DNA from: Saccoglossus kowalevskii | Taxonomy: Eukaryota > Hemichordata > Enteropneusta > Harrimaniidae | Direction: 5' to 3' | DNA: 32,177 nucleotides | Assembly: GCF_000003605.2 (NCBI RefSeq) | Contig: NW_003116948.1 | Location: 327,469-359,645 of the forward strand | Part shown: positions 11,889 to 32,177 of the stretch, piece by piece | Layout of the letters: each line of letters opens with the position of its first letter | How positions within the stretch are numbered: position 1 is the first letter of the stretch | The notes under the pieces: generated by a model | Seen by the model: only the letters and a program-made list of their open reading frames with translations | What the model was told of the DNA's origin: nothing | Databases searched by the model: none | Program-made: the position numbers and the translations under genes

Positions 11889-14800
11889 ATGTGGTGTGTT
11901 ACATTGATGTTGGTGATGTTAGCGACAACAACTGTTGTGTACACCCAAGGTATGTTTCAGCGTATGTGTTCATTGATCTCGTAAACGTAGCCGTTGTATC
12001 ACCTCTACCACACCGCAAGCGACCAACGCGAGACAAAATACGCTGTATACGGGTTGCTTACAATGCCAAATCGTGCTAGGGTTGGTGAACGATAAGCGAT
12101 TTTAACGGTATAATATATAGAAAGTAACTACCCAACATATTGTTTTAGTCGCTTGCAGTTGCCACACTGCACCCTAACAATACGGTACTTGTTGATAAAG
12201 TTGTATGTATTAAATATGTATTTACGTGACTACCGGGACAATACATCACACTTGTTTTAGCCGATGCAGTGGAAACGCTGGTAGTATAATAGTCCAATTG
12301 TCTCAATGACGTATACACAACACCAGAGGCGGTGATACGAAATTTTGTATGGAGGAGCGAGATCTGCTCACCAACCTTCCTAGGGGGTCCGGGGGGCATG
12401 CTCCCCCTTTAATAATTTTGAAATCTGGACCCTTTGAAATGCTATTTCCTGCATTTTGAGGGGCACATTTTGCTGACATGAAGGGTTTCAGCTTGATTTT
12501 GGAGGGGCGACGCCCCAACATTTCTTTCGAGGAAATAGCGTTTCACATGGTCTAGATTTCCAAATTTACTAAGGGGGAGCATGCCGCGGCCCCCTAGTAA
12601 GGTTGGTGAGCAGACCCCTCTCCTCCCAAGCATAATATTTCGTGCCGCCGCCTCTGAACTAACTAACAAACAAACAAACGAGGTTGTACTACTCAAATAT
12701 TATCGTAAAATAACATTCATTGTTAGCAAAACTGTCATAGTACCCAAAACATTTATATTTCACTTTCGATTTACCGGGCTCTGTATCGTTCAAAACATGC
12801 GGATACTGGAGTTTCCTTCCTTCAAATTCACTATGTATAGGTGCTAAACATCTGCTAGCTGATGATCCTAACCTCTAATGCAATTGCAACTTATTTCCTG
12901 AATATTTTCTTTAAAAAAACTGATCCAATTTAATCTGTTTTCACACGGTAGCTTTGCAGAATTTAACTTTGACTAACAAGTAATGATTGAAGAAACTTCC
13001 TTTTGTCTCTTTTTTGGAATGAATCTTGAAACAAATGGGCATCATGATCTGAAACGGCAGTATTGTGCAACTGCATTCATGGCTATATTAAAGAGCGGTA
13101 GTCGTCGCGCTGCGCATGTTCGACATTTGTGTTGATAAACATTGATTTTCCCAGAATCCAATGCGCTCTTCAAATGGAAATCGCAAGTATGAGTTTATCA
13201 CTAATTACCGCCGGTGACTCCTTCGATACCTTCCAATAACCTAAAAAATACCTAACTAAAGCTTGGAAACGTGTCAGTTCGTACTCGTTGGTCTGCGCAA
13301 CAGTCAAAGTCGCCATTTTTGTTTATATGAGACCCATATATCTCGCACATGCGCAGCACGACGACCACTGCACTTTAATAATAGGCGACCCCATCCCCAG
13401 TGGTAATCATATAAATAATCCATTCACCCAGTCACAGATTTGCAGCCCATACGATTAGTGATTACATCTCCCAATCCAGCCACTTACCAAGTCGATACAG
13501 AGCTTGATATTACATTTGACGTGACAGTGATGAATGATGGTCCCGAAAACCTCAATAGTAGCGACAGTGATAATTTCTATATACAGCTATATTTAAGTGA
13601 TTACTATGAGCTGGACTCGGCCACCGCCACACAGTCAGTGCATTTCAACGTCACACTTCCAACTGTGAGTATCTATCGAAGTTTACAATTATTATTAATT
13701 GTGTATTTATCACTCACTGACATTGTCCTACATTGTATCATTTTAAAGCGGAGGGAGTCGTCACCTGCGCATGCGTCAGATGGCCATATTGTGTCATTGT
13801 TTACAGACAAACGTCTACCCATGAGCCCTCGCGTTTTTAGCGTGTGGTGTTATCGTCGCTTGGGACTCAATTCCCGCGCGTGCGCAGATGACGACCCTCC
13901 CGTTCTAAGAAAACGATATAATCATATCATGAATGTTTTTTCACTTTGGAAAATATTCTAACTGGAGTCCAGTGTCACACTGATCTGACTCAGACCGTCA
14001 CCTTAATAATTGTTGGAACATCTTGCAGAAAAGACTCGGCGTTCCCTGCCAATTATGAATTTGTACAAAGTAGTTATTGTTTTTGCGAGTAAAGTGGTAA
14101 CATGGGCAAAATATTATTCATTTTAGGAAAATCATTGTAAATCACTACCATTGATTTCATTCATTCATTCATTCATTCATTCATTCATTCATTCATTCAT
14201 TTATTCATTCATTCATTCACTCACTCACCTGTTCACATACTCACTCACTCCCATCATTGTTATTTTCAACGTACTCCAGGGTGCCGATTTATCACAGAAT
14301 ATCGATGCTGGCAGCAATATCGAACTCGCGCAACTGACAGCTATGGTGACGATACCAAGGAAATACTGCCCTCTACTGAACTATGTATGTGTGCTCATCG
14401 TTGTTGAAGACTCTATGACGACGAACAACGATTGGTGCATTAAATTTGGTTCGCAGGTGGAGGGAAAAGCAGGAGAGAAACAGTGTCCAGAAACAGGTAC
14501 GGGGGAGTTTGTATTATTAAACGCTACCAGACTAAATATTGTTTTAATTTTTCCTCACAATTTACCATCGGTTGTTTAGTGATTGAACATCGAATTCGTC
14601 CGTGAAATAAAGAAAACTAGAAAATGGCTCCATCATATCGGAAAACACGAAACTATTTTCACTATTTGTTTATTTATTCATGCAGCTTCTCAGCAAGATA
14701 TCGACAATGGTGTGAATGTCGTACTTTCCAGTTTTTCAATGACACTGGTAAGTCATTTTAGGGAAATTATTGTGATTGACACTGTCGTTATTTGTGAGAT

Positions 14801-17771
14801 TAGATACCGTCTATGAGCGTGAAATGAATGTGCTGGATTCCTCAGATGAGAAATATATGCATGTTAATGAGGTATTTTGCATAATAAAAACAAAAATTAT
14901 GGTAATTTAGAAATATTCGGAGTATGTTTGTGTTAACCTGGAAATAAATTCATATAATTGTGATATTTTGTGACAGTGGCCACCAAAAGCCATTACATAT
15001 CGAACAGATGTCGCTAATGCCGTCAATCATTACTGCAAATCCCATGAAAGCCAATGTTGTGGCGATATTNNNNNNNNNNNNNNNNNNNNNNNNNNNNNNN
15101 NNNNNNNNNNNNNNNNNNNGTACCTTATTGGCTACCAAACAGTTAACGCCCAACAGTTGAACCAATCAGAAAGCAGCGTATTTTTCTTGACATCAAATTG
15201 TGCATCTATGTCAAAATTTAATGTGGTTTTGTGAATCTGATTAAAAACAGCCAAATAGAACTAGTGTTATAGGTCGACGCTTTCTATTGAGGCGCCTTCT
15301 CATTGGTTGACATATTCCGCCAAAGAAAGCTGCCTGTTAGTTGCTTAGATGAAGTTAGAAGGAGTTGAGATTCTGGGCTTTTGTCGAGCAATACAAAAAG
15401 TTGAATCATTTGATTCATAGTATTACCATTATTTGTATTTATTCAGTGATAACACAGCTGATATTATTAGTCATAGTGAAGTACTGGTGGCAAACGGGTA
15501 TCCAAGACGCATCCACGAGTCTCTAAGGTTGGTGAGAGTTTTGTCTACGTCTGTAACTCTTTCGTGCAACTCACAATACCGGAAAGAGAATTTCCCGCAC
15601 AGTATCAACTTGAAAGGGGCGTCACGAGCTCGTTTATAAACATTTTGTTTTAAAGCGGGGGAGCCATCACCCGCACATGCGTCAGATGGCCATCGCGAGT
15701 CATTGTTTACAAACAAGCGTCTGCCCATGAGCCTTTACGTTTTTAGCGTGTGTTGTTATCATCGCTTGGGACTCAATTTCCGCGCGTGCGCAGGTGACGA
15801 CCCTCCCGCTTTAAATCCATGTAACACGGAATCAAATTTATCCCTGTGATATAAAGTGAATGCATATTTGGTAAAATGTTAGGATGTTAATTTTGCGTAT
15901 GCAAACATCAACTGGACAATGGACTTTAAGTCCGCCAAAACATGTTACTAGTAGGTACTTGTCTGCCTTTATCACACGCCATATTATACGATTTACCACC
16001 ATTTGACACCACGAAGATAATTTTGGCTCAGTATTGCATGGATTGAAACATATTAAGATGTGGACAGTGCAGTTTATTCCCTTATAACGGAATGATGCAA
16101 TCGTATCATATGAATGTTTTCCACTTGGAAAATATTCCGACTTGAGTTAAATATCTCGACAGGAGCGATAGAGGGCGCAATGTCATAAGTCATGTCCACC
16201 ATACCAACGGTCGAAACAGATCGCAGACAAAACCTGGTGTTTTCTGTAAAGATGTAGCTCATTGTTTTGTCGAGTTTTTAATAGTCCAAGCTCGAGAAAA
16301 AAGTTTTTTTTTAAGGGGGTATCAAATCATTGTTTAAAAAATGTTGTCTAATATATCTTTTTTTCTTCTAATTTATGTTTTCATAAGTATTCTCACCATT
16401 GTGGAGGTCCAGAGTAGTAATCAATTTTGCTCAGCCGCGTCAGGGTTTTACTTACCCCGGGACGCTCTCTTGATGGCGCTTCAACAAAGTAGTTCTGATT
16501 TTGTAAGTATAACATTGATCATGTAAATTTTTGATAATTGACGACTGCCCTCTGTCGTGCGACGCACACAAACTGATTTTCATTTGCTCCGCTATGGAGT
16601 TGTTCATACTACTGATTGTCTGTCGTCGTAAATTTTCCATTTTCGGATATTTTTTGAAAACTGACAGCTGTATGCCTTTCATATTGTTACAAATTTGTAC
16701 ATTTGTTGATGATATGTTCAATCCCCTAAACAATGATGATTGCTTTGATATTGGTTAAATGGGTACCTCAAGTAGATCTCTCTCAGATTTGTTCATTTCT
16801 TGAAGGATATATTCAATTTTTTATTTTTGAATTTTTGGTAAAAATGTTATTATTACCAACATTAGTACTCTGGATGAATAAGATGGCTTCCAATCTGTGA
16901 ATCTAAAAAAATGCAAATTGTTCAATGCGTAATTCTTAATAGTGTTATTAATATCTCCTATCAATTGTTTCATTCTGCGCACTAACTTCTTAGACTGGGT
17001 AATAGTTCTTACGAAATGTACATCGCCAACAGCGGAGTTGTATCAGCTGACAGGCTACTTATTTCTATTCTAAAATGTATGCTTGCATTATGATTTTTCA
17101 GGAAAACTTTTATCTTTTTAATGTTCTGAAAAAAACAAACAAAAACAATTTCAATAAGCTATGACGCACATTTTTAAACTGAATAGTACGAGTGGCTTTT
17201 TCTTGGCCTTGTACATGGATATGTATGATTCCACGCTATTCAAACAAGATGTGTTGTACGAGCGTTTTGTACCATCTTTAACATAAATCTGACTAATTAC
17301 AATATGGGACATCGTTTATTCGATCGCTCAACCAATCAAATCCTTCTTATCTACAGAATATACTGACATATTTCCACGTTTTGTTTGGAATGCACGTTCT
17401 GTTTGGAGGTTTAAAACAAAATGTAAAAGTGAAAACAGACAAAATTGTAATAATCACACTGAATTCACTGTTTACTTTACATACTTTAGACAGCGGCTGA
17501 TGTCCAAGAAGTTGTACTGGGTGAATTATTTACCGAAGACGAGAACGAAACTAGTGTTGAAACCATGAAGGCTCGAGATTTAGAGGCATGGAAAATTGTT
17601 GTCATTATAACATCGTCAATATTCGTCATAGCCGGCCTAGCAACACTCGCTTACATTGCGTACCCTGCCGAGGTACAGAAAGTTCGAATTGAGATACCAT
17701 TATCTGCAGCGAGCACGGTTAGCAAGAAACACGGGATTGAAGAGGTGGAAAATGCGGACGTTGGAACATAA
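11889..17771 (+). CDS. Gene B: paralogue of gene A, predicted type I membrane protein, exon 5 cut by assembly gap
   Basis: Exons 11889-11949 (signal peptide MWCVTLMLVMLATTTVVYTQ), 13438-13664, 14280-14496, 14686-14747, 14977 into the gap at 15070, a candidate exon 15447-15531, 16413-16502 and 17490-17771. The first four introns have the same phases (1,0,1,0) as gene A, and exon 2 is 227 bases in both. Shared features include TSPNPATYQVDTELDITFDV, YCPLLNYVC, WCIKFG, GKAGEKQC, exon 5 starting WPP with HYC and CC, and an FYL..DAL segment in exon 7. Exon 8 gives a membrane segment (IVVIITSSIFVIAGLATLAY), then a charged tail of about 40 residues ending ADVGT, much longer than in gene A. N-glycosylation sequons are NSS, NVT and NET. 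Exon 6 and the 5' end of exon 7 are uncertain; 16435 is an alternative exon 7 start that matches gene A's phase. Function unknown. Confidence 0.75.
12324..12656. mobile_element. Long-TIR element with CAGAGGCGG ends in gene B intron 1
   Basis: The left end CAGAGGCGGTGATACGAA and the right end (complement CAGAGGCGGCGGCACGAA) start inverted repeats about 65 bases long, sharing CTGCTCACCAACCTT and AGGGGG. The middle is about 200 bases with no convincing protein. CAG-starting ends with GGCGG are common in hAT-type transposons, but I could not see a clean 8 bp target duplication, so the superfamily is tentative. Confidence 0.75.
13088..13378. mobile_element. TTAA-flanked inverted-repeat element in gene B intron 1
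   Basis: This is a second copy of the element at 5331-5629: same TTAA-flanked ends (TTAAAGAGCGGTAGTCGTCG), same interior (GTGTTGATAAACATTGAT, then AATCCAATGCGCTCTTCAAA) and the same right-hand block (GTTTATATGAGACCCATATA). It lies in intron 1, whereas the gene A copy lies in intron 2, so the insertions are independent of the gene duplication. Confidence 0.75.
13743..13908. mobile_element. TTAA-type inverted-repeat element in gene B intron 2
   Basis: It starts TTAAAGCGGAGGGAGTCGTC and ends in CGACCCTCCCG followed by a decayed TTCTAA. It is the sister of the copy at 15650-15814, sharing CATGCGTCAGATGGCCAT and GTTTTTAGCGTGTG. No coding capacity. It starts about 80 bases inside intron 2. Confidence 0.7.
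14156..14228. repeat. ATTC tetranucleotide microsatellite
   Basis: About eighteen near-perfect TTCA/ATTC units with single interruptions lie in gene B intron 2, ending about 50 bases upstream of the exon 3 acceptor. The tract is pyrimidine-rich in its final part and may merge with the polypyrimidine tract. Confidence 0.9.
15070..15119. other. Assembly gap of 50 N inside gene B exon 5
   Basis: Exactly 50 ambiguous bases follow ...TGTTGTGGCGATATT, which is in frame in exon 5. The end of exon 5 and its donor are hidden. A round length of 50 suggests a placeholder rather than a measured size. Confidence 0.9.
15447..15531 (+). other. Candidate gene B exon 6
   Basis: The acceptor TTTATTCAG ends at 15446 and a GTGAGA donor starts at 15532. 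The 85 bases read, after one base, as DNTADIISHSEVLVANGYPR then RIHESLRL. This entry phase (2) equals gene A exon 6, and the strand pattern followed by aromatic-P and then LRL loosely matches gene A (IEYVSYVRS, WPTW, TTLRLG). The exit phase 0 differs from gene A but joins in frame to exon 7 at 16413. Similarity is weak, so this is a proposal. Confidence 0.4.
15650..15814. mobile_element. TTAA-flanked inverted-repeat element near gene B exon 6
   Basis: Intact TTAA at both ends, a left end TTAAAGCGGGGGAGCCATCA and a right end complementary to it (GACGACCCTCCCGCTTTAA). Its interior matches the 13743-13908 element closely. It starts about 120 bases after candidate exon 6. Confidence 0.75.
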
Positions 17772-18188
17772 GGCACGAGGCTGCCTTGGCGACAAACAAT
17801 TTGGACAATCAAAGTGATGACGCAAGTACAAGATTGTCAACACCATAAAAATACGTCAAGCATTTATTGTAGTAGCTTATTTATGCTTTTTACCTAAACC
17901 TATATTATTTATTATCCAAGTTTTGCACTTTCTAAGCTCTCACAACTTTTACCGCCATGATTGGAAGGATTCAACAAATGTTACTTTCTAAATTTTGTCT
18001 GAAATTGTCCTCAAGTGGAAACAAAAAAATGCACGCGAGGACAAATGAAATGCGGATGTCGCACTCGGTATCACACACCGGGACATCATGTACCATTTTT
18101 ATTCTAGTTTTGAATGAATTCGTTGGCCTTTTAACGAGTATATTGCAAGTACACAAAGAAGTCATTTGACCACAACCACGTTACACAG

Positions 18189-18194
18189 AATAAA
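18189..18194 (+). terminator. Polyadenylation signal AATAAA for gene B
   Basis: AATAAA lies 417 bases after the gene B stop codon. It is the first clear canonical signal on this strand. Confidence 0.45.
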
Positions 18195-18770
18195 TGCAAA
18201 CATACGACGTACCCACACAGACACTTGCACATTTCTACATTCTGTCGCATGTGGCGCACTAATTCCATGTCGGAAATGCTTTGGCGAGTTGGTTTCCGGG
18301 AAAAAGATCAGAAACAACCTACTCTAGCTGAAAATATCAGTCAGGTGGCCAAATCCTTCCAGTGTGGCGGGACCAGAAATGGTTAGCACACAGTGATTGA
18401 ATTACAACAGTTTGTGAATTTGGCAAAATTCATTGACTTGCTGATAGATTTACCTTTATTGCAGCAACGTAATTATTTATCTATCTACTATGCCAACTGC
18501 TTAGAATCAGAACTAAACTTCTCAATGTAATAATTGGTACTCTCCAGTTCAACAGATTCAGCAGCCAGCTGACCAGAACAGTCCACATCCGAATAGTGAA
18601 TCCTCCTGATGCCACCTTAAATAAAATCTATTTTCAACTTTTATCCAGAAATATGTCGGTGAATGCCTGACGAGTCTTCCAAGAGTTACGCAAGGCATGA
18701 TAAATGCGATTGTCTAAGTGAACAGCGCCACCATACAACGAATTGGATTACATGCAATCATGCAATGTCA

Positions 18771-18944
18771 GAATATTCTGCTGATCTGCACTGGCTGGGA
18801 AGATGAATTCTGACTGGCTAAAAAAACAAAAAACTTGTGGCGTTGAATGCACGTTCATTCTCAGTAATGTTATGCAAATTAGAAATTCAAACTAGCTAAT
18901 CATTTACAACCTTCTGAGCCAGTGCAGATTAGCCCAGAATATTC
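18771..18944. mobile_element. Hairpin-type inverted repeat, 174 bp
   Basis: Left arm GAATATTCTGCTGATCTGCA, continuing CTGGCTGG; right arm is its near-complement (CCAGTGCAGATTAGCCCAGAATATTC). The arms are about 30 bases with a few mismatches around a loop of about 110 bases. It is consistent with a foldback MITE; no target duplication is obvious. Confidence 0.6.
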
Positions 18945-19090
18945 ACATTTATGCATTTATCACGTCATTCCATCTAAATTTGGTATGGCTAGGTTTATAT
19001 TGATTTTCAGTCGTGAGATTGTACAAAAGTAATCCTATGCAATGACATTCTAAAGATTTCCTGCTTCCAGTATATGGTACCAATTGCACA

Positions 19091-19516
19091 TTAAAGGCCC
19101 AGGTATACTATAAATACGCTCCTAAACAATAGGGATTATTTCCTTGCTTGTCACACTGTAGTAAACAGCTCCAGACAAGCTCCGGTAAAAACGCGTTTTC
19201 TCTAACTTACAGGTCGATTATGTCGTGCCAAAGTGGATGCATGTGACTATGAATATCACAGCAGTAACTGTGTTTAGTATTTATTACAATAAATAGTGTA
19301 CGAGCTGAGATTTTGGCGGATAAAAGTAAAAAACAGGAACTGGGGAAAGGGACACGCTACTAATCTTGAATAATTAACTGCTGTCAATCAAAGTCACGTT
19401 ATGTTGGACTGCTGAAACAGGATGTGTCATAGGCTAAGCAAGTGATTAACAACACTCATTAGCATAGTCACACCTCCAATTCACACTTGCCCAGGGCAAG
19501 TGAATTGGGCCTTTAA
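19091..19516. mobile_element. TTAA-flanked element with AGGCCCA ends
   Basis: TTAAAGGCCCA at 19091 is exactly complemented by TGGGCCTTTAA at 19506-19516, giving an 11 bp inverted end including TTAA on both sides. The interior has no convincing protein. This is a third TTAA-type family in the window. Confidence 0.65.
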
Positions 19517-20248
19517 GCCATGGCAGTTAAAGCAAAGTTAATAAAACAATCCTGCTGTTCACAATCATGCACTCCAAAACAAATTATTATAATATGAATT
19601 TATTCAATCTCTGTATGAACGAGTAAAGTTGGCAAACAATAAAATTGTCAAGACAAGCTTCATATATTTCTTACTACATAAAACAAATCCATCTGTTAGT
19701 ATAGTATCGCTAACTAAAATTTTAACAGAAACACAATAAATCCACGTTATGATAACAGAAAAAAACTTGTAAAGATTTTCTGGCAGTATAACTATATAAA
19801 GTAAAGCATACAGTAAATATATTCATCTTCGATATTGAAAGCGGCGACGATGATAATTAATTGTTCGCACATGTAGCTTCGATAAAATTAAAACCAGAAA
19901 ATGTTGCTAACATAACGAGCCTATATATAATCTGCTTCTGTGACCACGAAAAACAAGTGAAAATAATGTTTATACGCTGGGACCATCATACAAAAACCTA
20001 TGCTGAATATGTGTTTATATAAAAAGATCCGAGAACGCATCAAGAATTCAAAACGTTGTTTTTAAAGAGTAGTGTGGCCTTTTGCACGCAAAAGTATACA
20101 CAAATTGACTTTTAAAATAAGATAATCTTTACAACAACGTGAGGATATACTATCAGAAAATTATTAACAATTGTACGTACAGGTGCATATGCACATACGC
20201 TCACCTGATATAAATTAGAAACATTAAATTCCTTCCTTGGTGGTATTA

Positions 20249-20254
20249 TTTATT
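20249..20254 (-). terminator. Polyadenylation signal for SPT16 (minus strand)
   Basis: TTTATT on the plus strand, read as AATAAA on the minus strand, lies about 360 bases beyond the SPT16 stop codon. Other AATAAA-like sites further on (near 19608) are possible alternatives. Confidence 0.4.
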
Positions 20255-20614
20255 CAACCAAATGCTTGTAATTAATTGACGTGCTTATTCGTGGATTCCC
20301 AGTTGGCTTCACAAATATATATATATATGCGCAATAAGGCAGATACACAGAAACATGGCCGTCTAGTTTTGGGAAGTACTCAAAATGTTTGCTACTTTTG
20401 ATCCACATGAATCAGCAGTCAAATCGTGATCATAACTGGAGAGTAATTTTAATATATCAAAATAAGATGACGAAAATTTGGGGAGTCAGTTACGAGTGCA
20501 AGAGCACGATTGACAGACTCTTCATATTTGCATATAAATGTACGTCACTGTCCTCTCGTATGAAAACTACGCGCCTCAAAAGTTAAATTAATCCACCATG
20601 TCAATCTTTTCACA

Positions 20615-32151
<11,537 letters not shown>

Positions 32152-32177
32152 TTACACAGTAACAAGTGTAGTATCGC

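Larger units (their letters stand above)
18195..20248. other. Convergent intergenic region between gene B and SPT16
   Basis: The two flanking genes point at each other. The region holds two inverted-repeat elements (18771-18944 and 19091-19516) and otherwise AT-rich DNA in which I see no gene on either strand. Confidence 0.5.

Noticed and set aside
14156-14228. Possible CRISPR-like array
   Set aside because: It is a simple ATTC microsatellite with no spacers, in an animal intron.

Overview
This is an AT-rich stretch of animal nuclear DNA. Genes are split by GT-AG introns of a few hundred to a few thousand bases, many introns carry short inverted-repeat transposons, and there is a 50-base run of N, as in a draft assembly. 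The clearest gene is the chromatin factor SPT16, and gene structure and repeat content suggest an invertebrate, perhaps a marine deuterostome. The phylum cannot be fixed from the sequence alone.

Layout. Positions 1-3970 are intergenic and hold a decayed piggyBac-like transposase fragment (501-772, minus) and a short C-rich tandem repeat. Positions 3971-7657 (plus) hold an eight-exon gene for a predicted 362-residue single-pass type I membrane protein that I do not recognise (gene A). Positions 7977-11888 are intergenic with no gene I can support. Positions 11889-17771 (plus) hold a paralogue (gene B) with the same signal-peptide exon, matching intron phases wherever they can be compared, an identical 227-base exon 2 and the same cysteine pattern; exon 5 is interrupted by the assembly gap at 15070-15119. 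Positions 18195-20248 are a convergent intergenic region with two inverted-repeat elements. Positions 20615-32083 (minus) hold the last nine exons of SPT16 (FACT complex large subunit); its 5' part lies outside the window.

Mobile DNA. Two patterns recur. In genes A and B and the intergenic DNA there are small elements flanked by TTAA (5331, 13088, 13743, 15650, 19091). In SPT16 introns there are elements with terminal inverted repeats flanked by TA (24032, 22067, 27165). One of these sits inside a tandem ~150 bp repeat, so the empty target site can be read within this window. There are also a CAGAGGCGG-ended long-TIR element (12324) and several hairpin-like repeats.

How the genes relate. Genes A and B are a tandem duplication, head to tail. 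They encode a secreted-side beta-rich, cysteine-paired ectodomain plus one membrane segment, with different cytoplasmic tails (about 5 versus about 40 residues), which suggests divergence on the inside of the cell. SPT16 is an unrelated housekeeping neighbour transcribed towards them.
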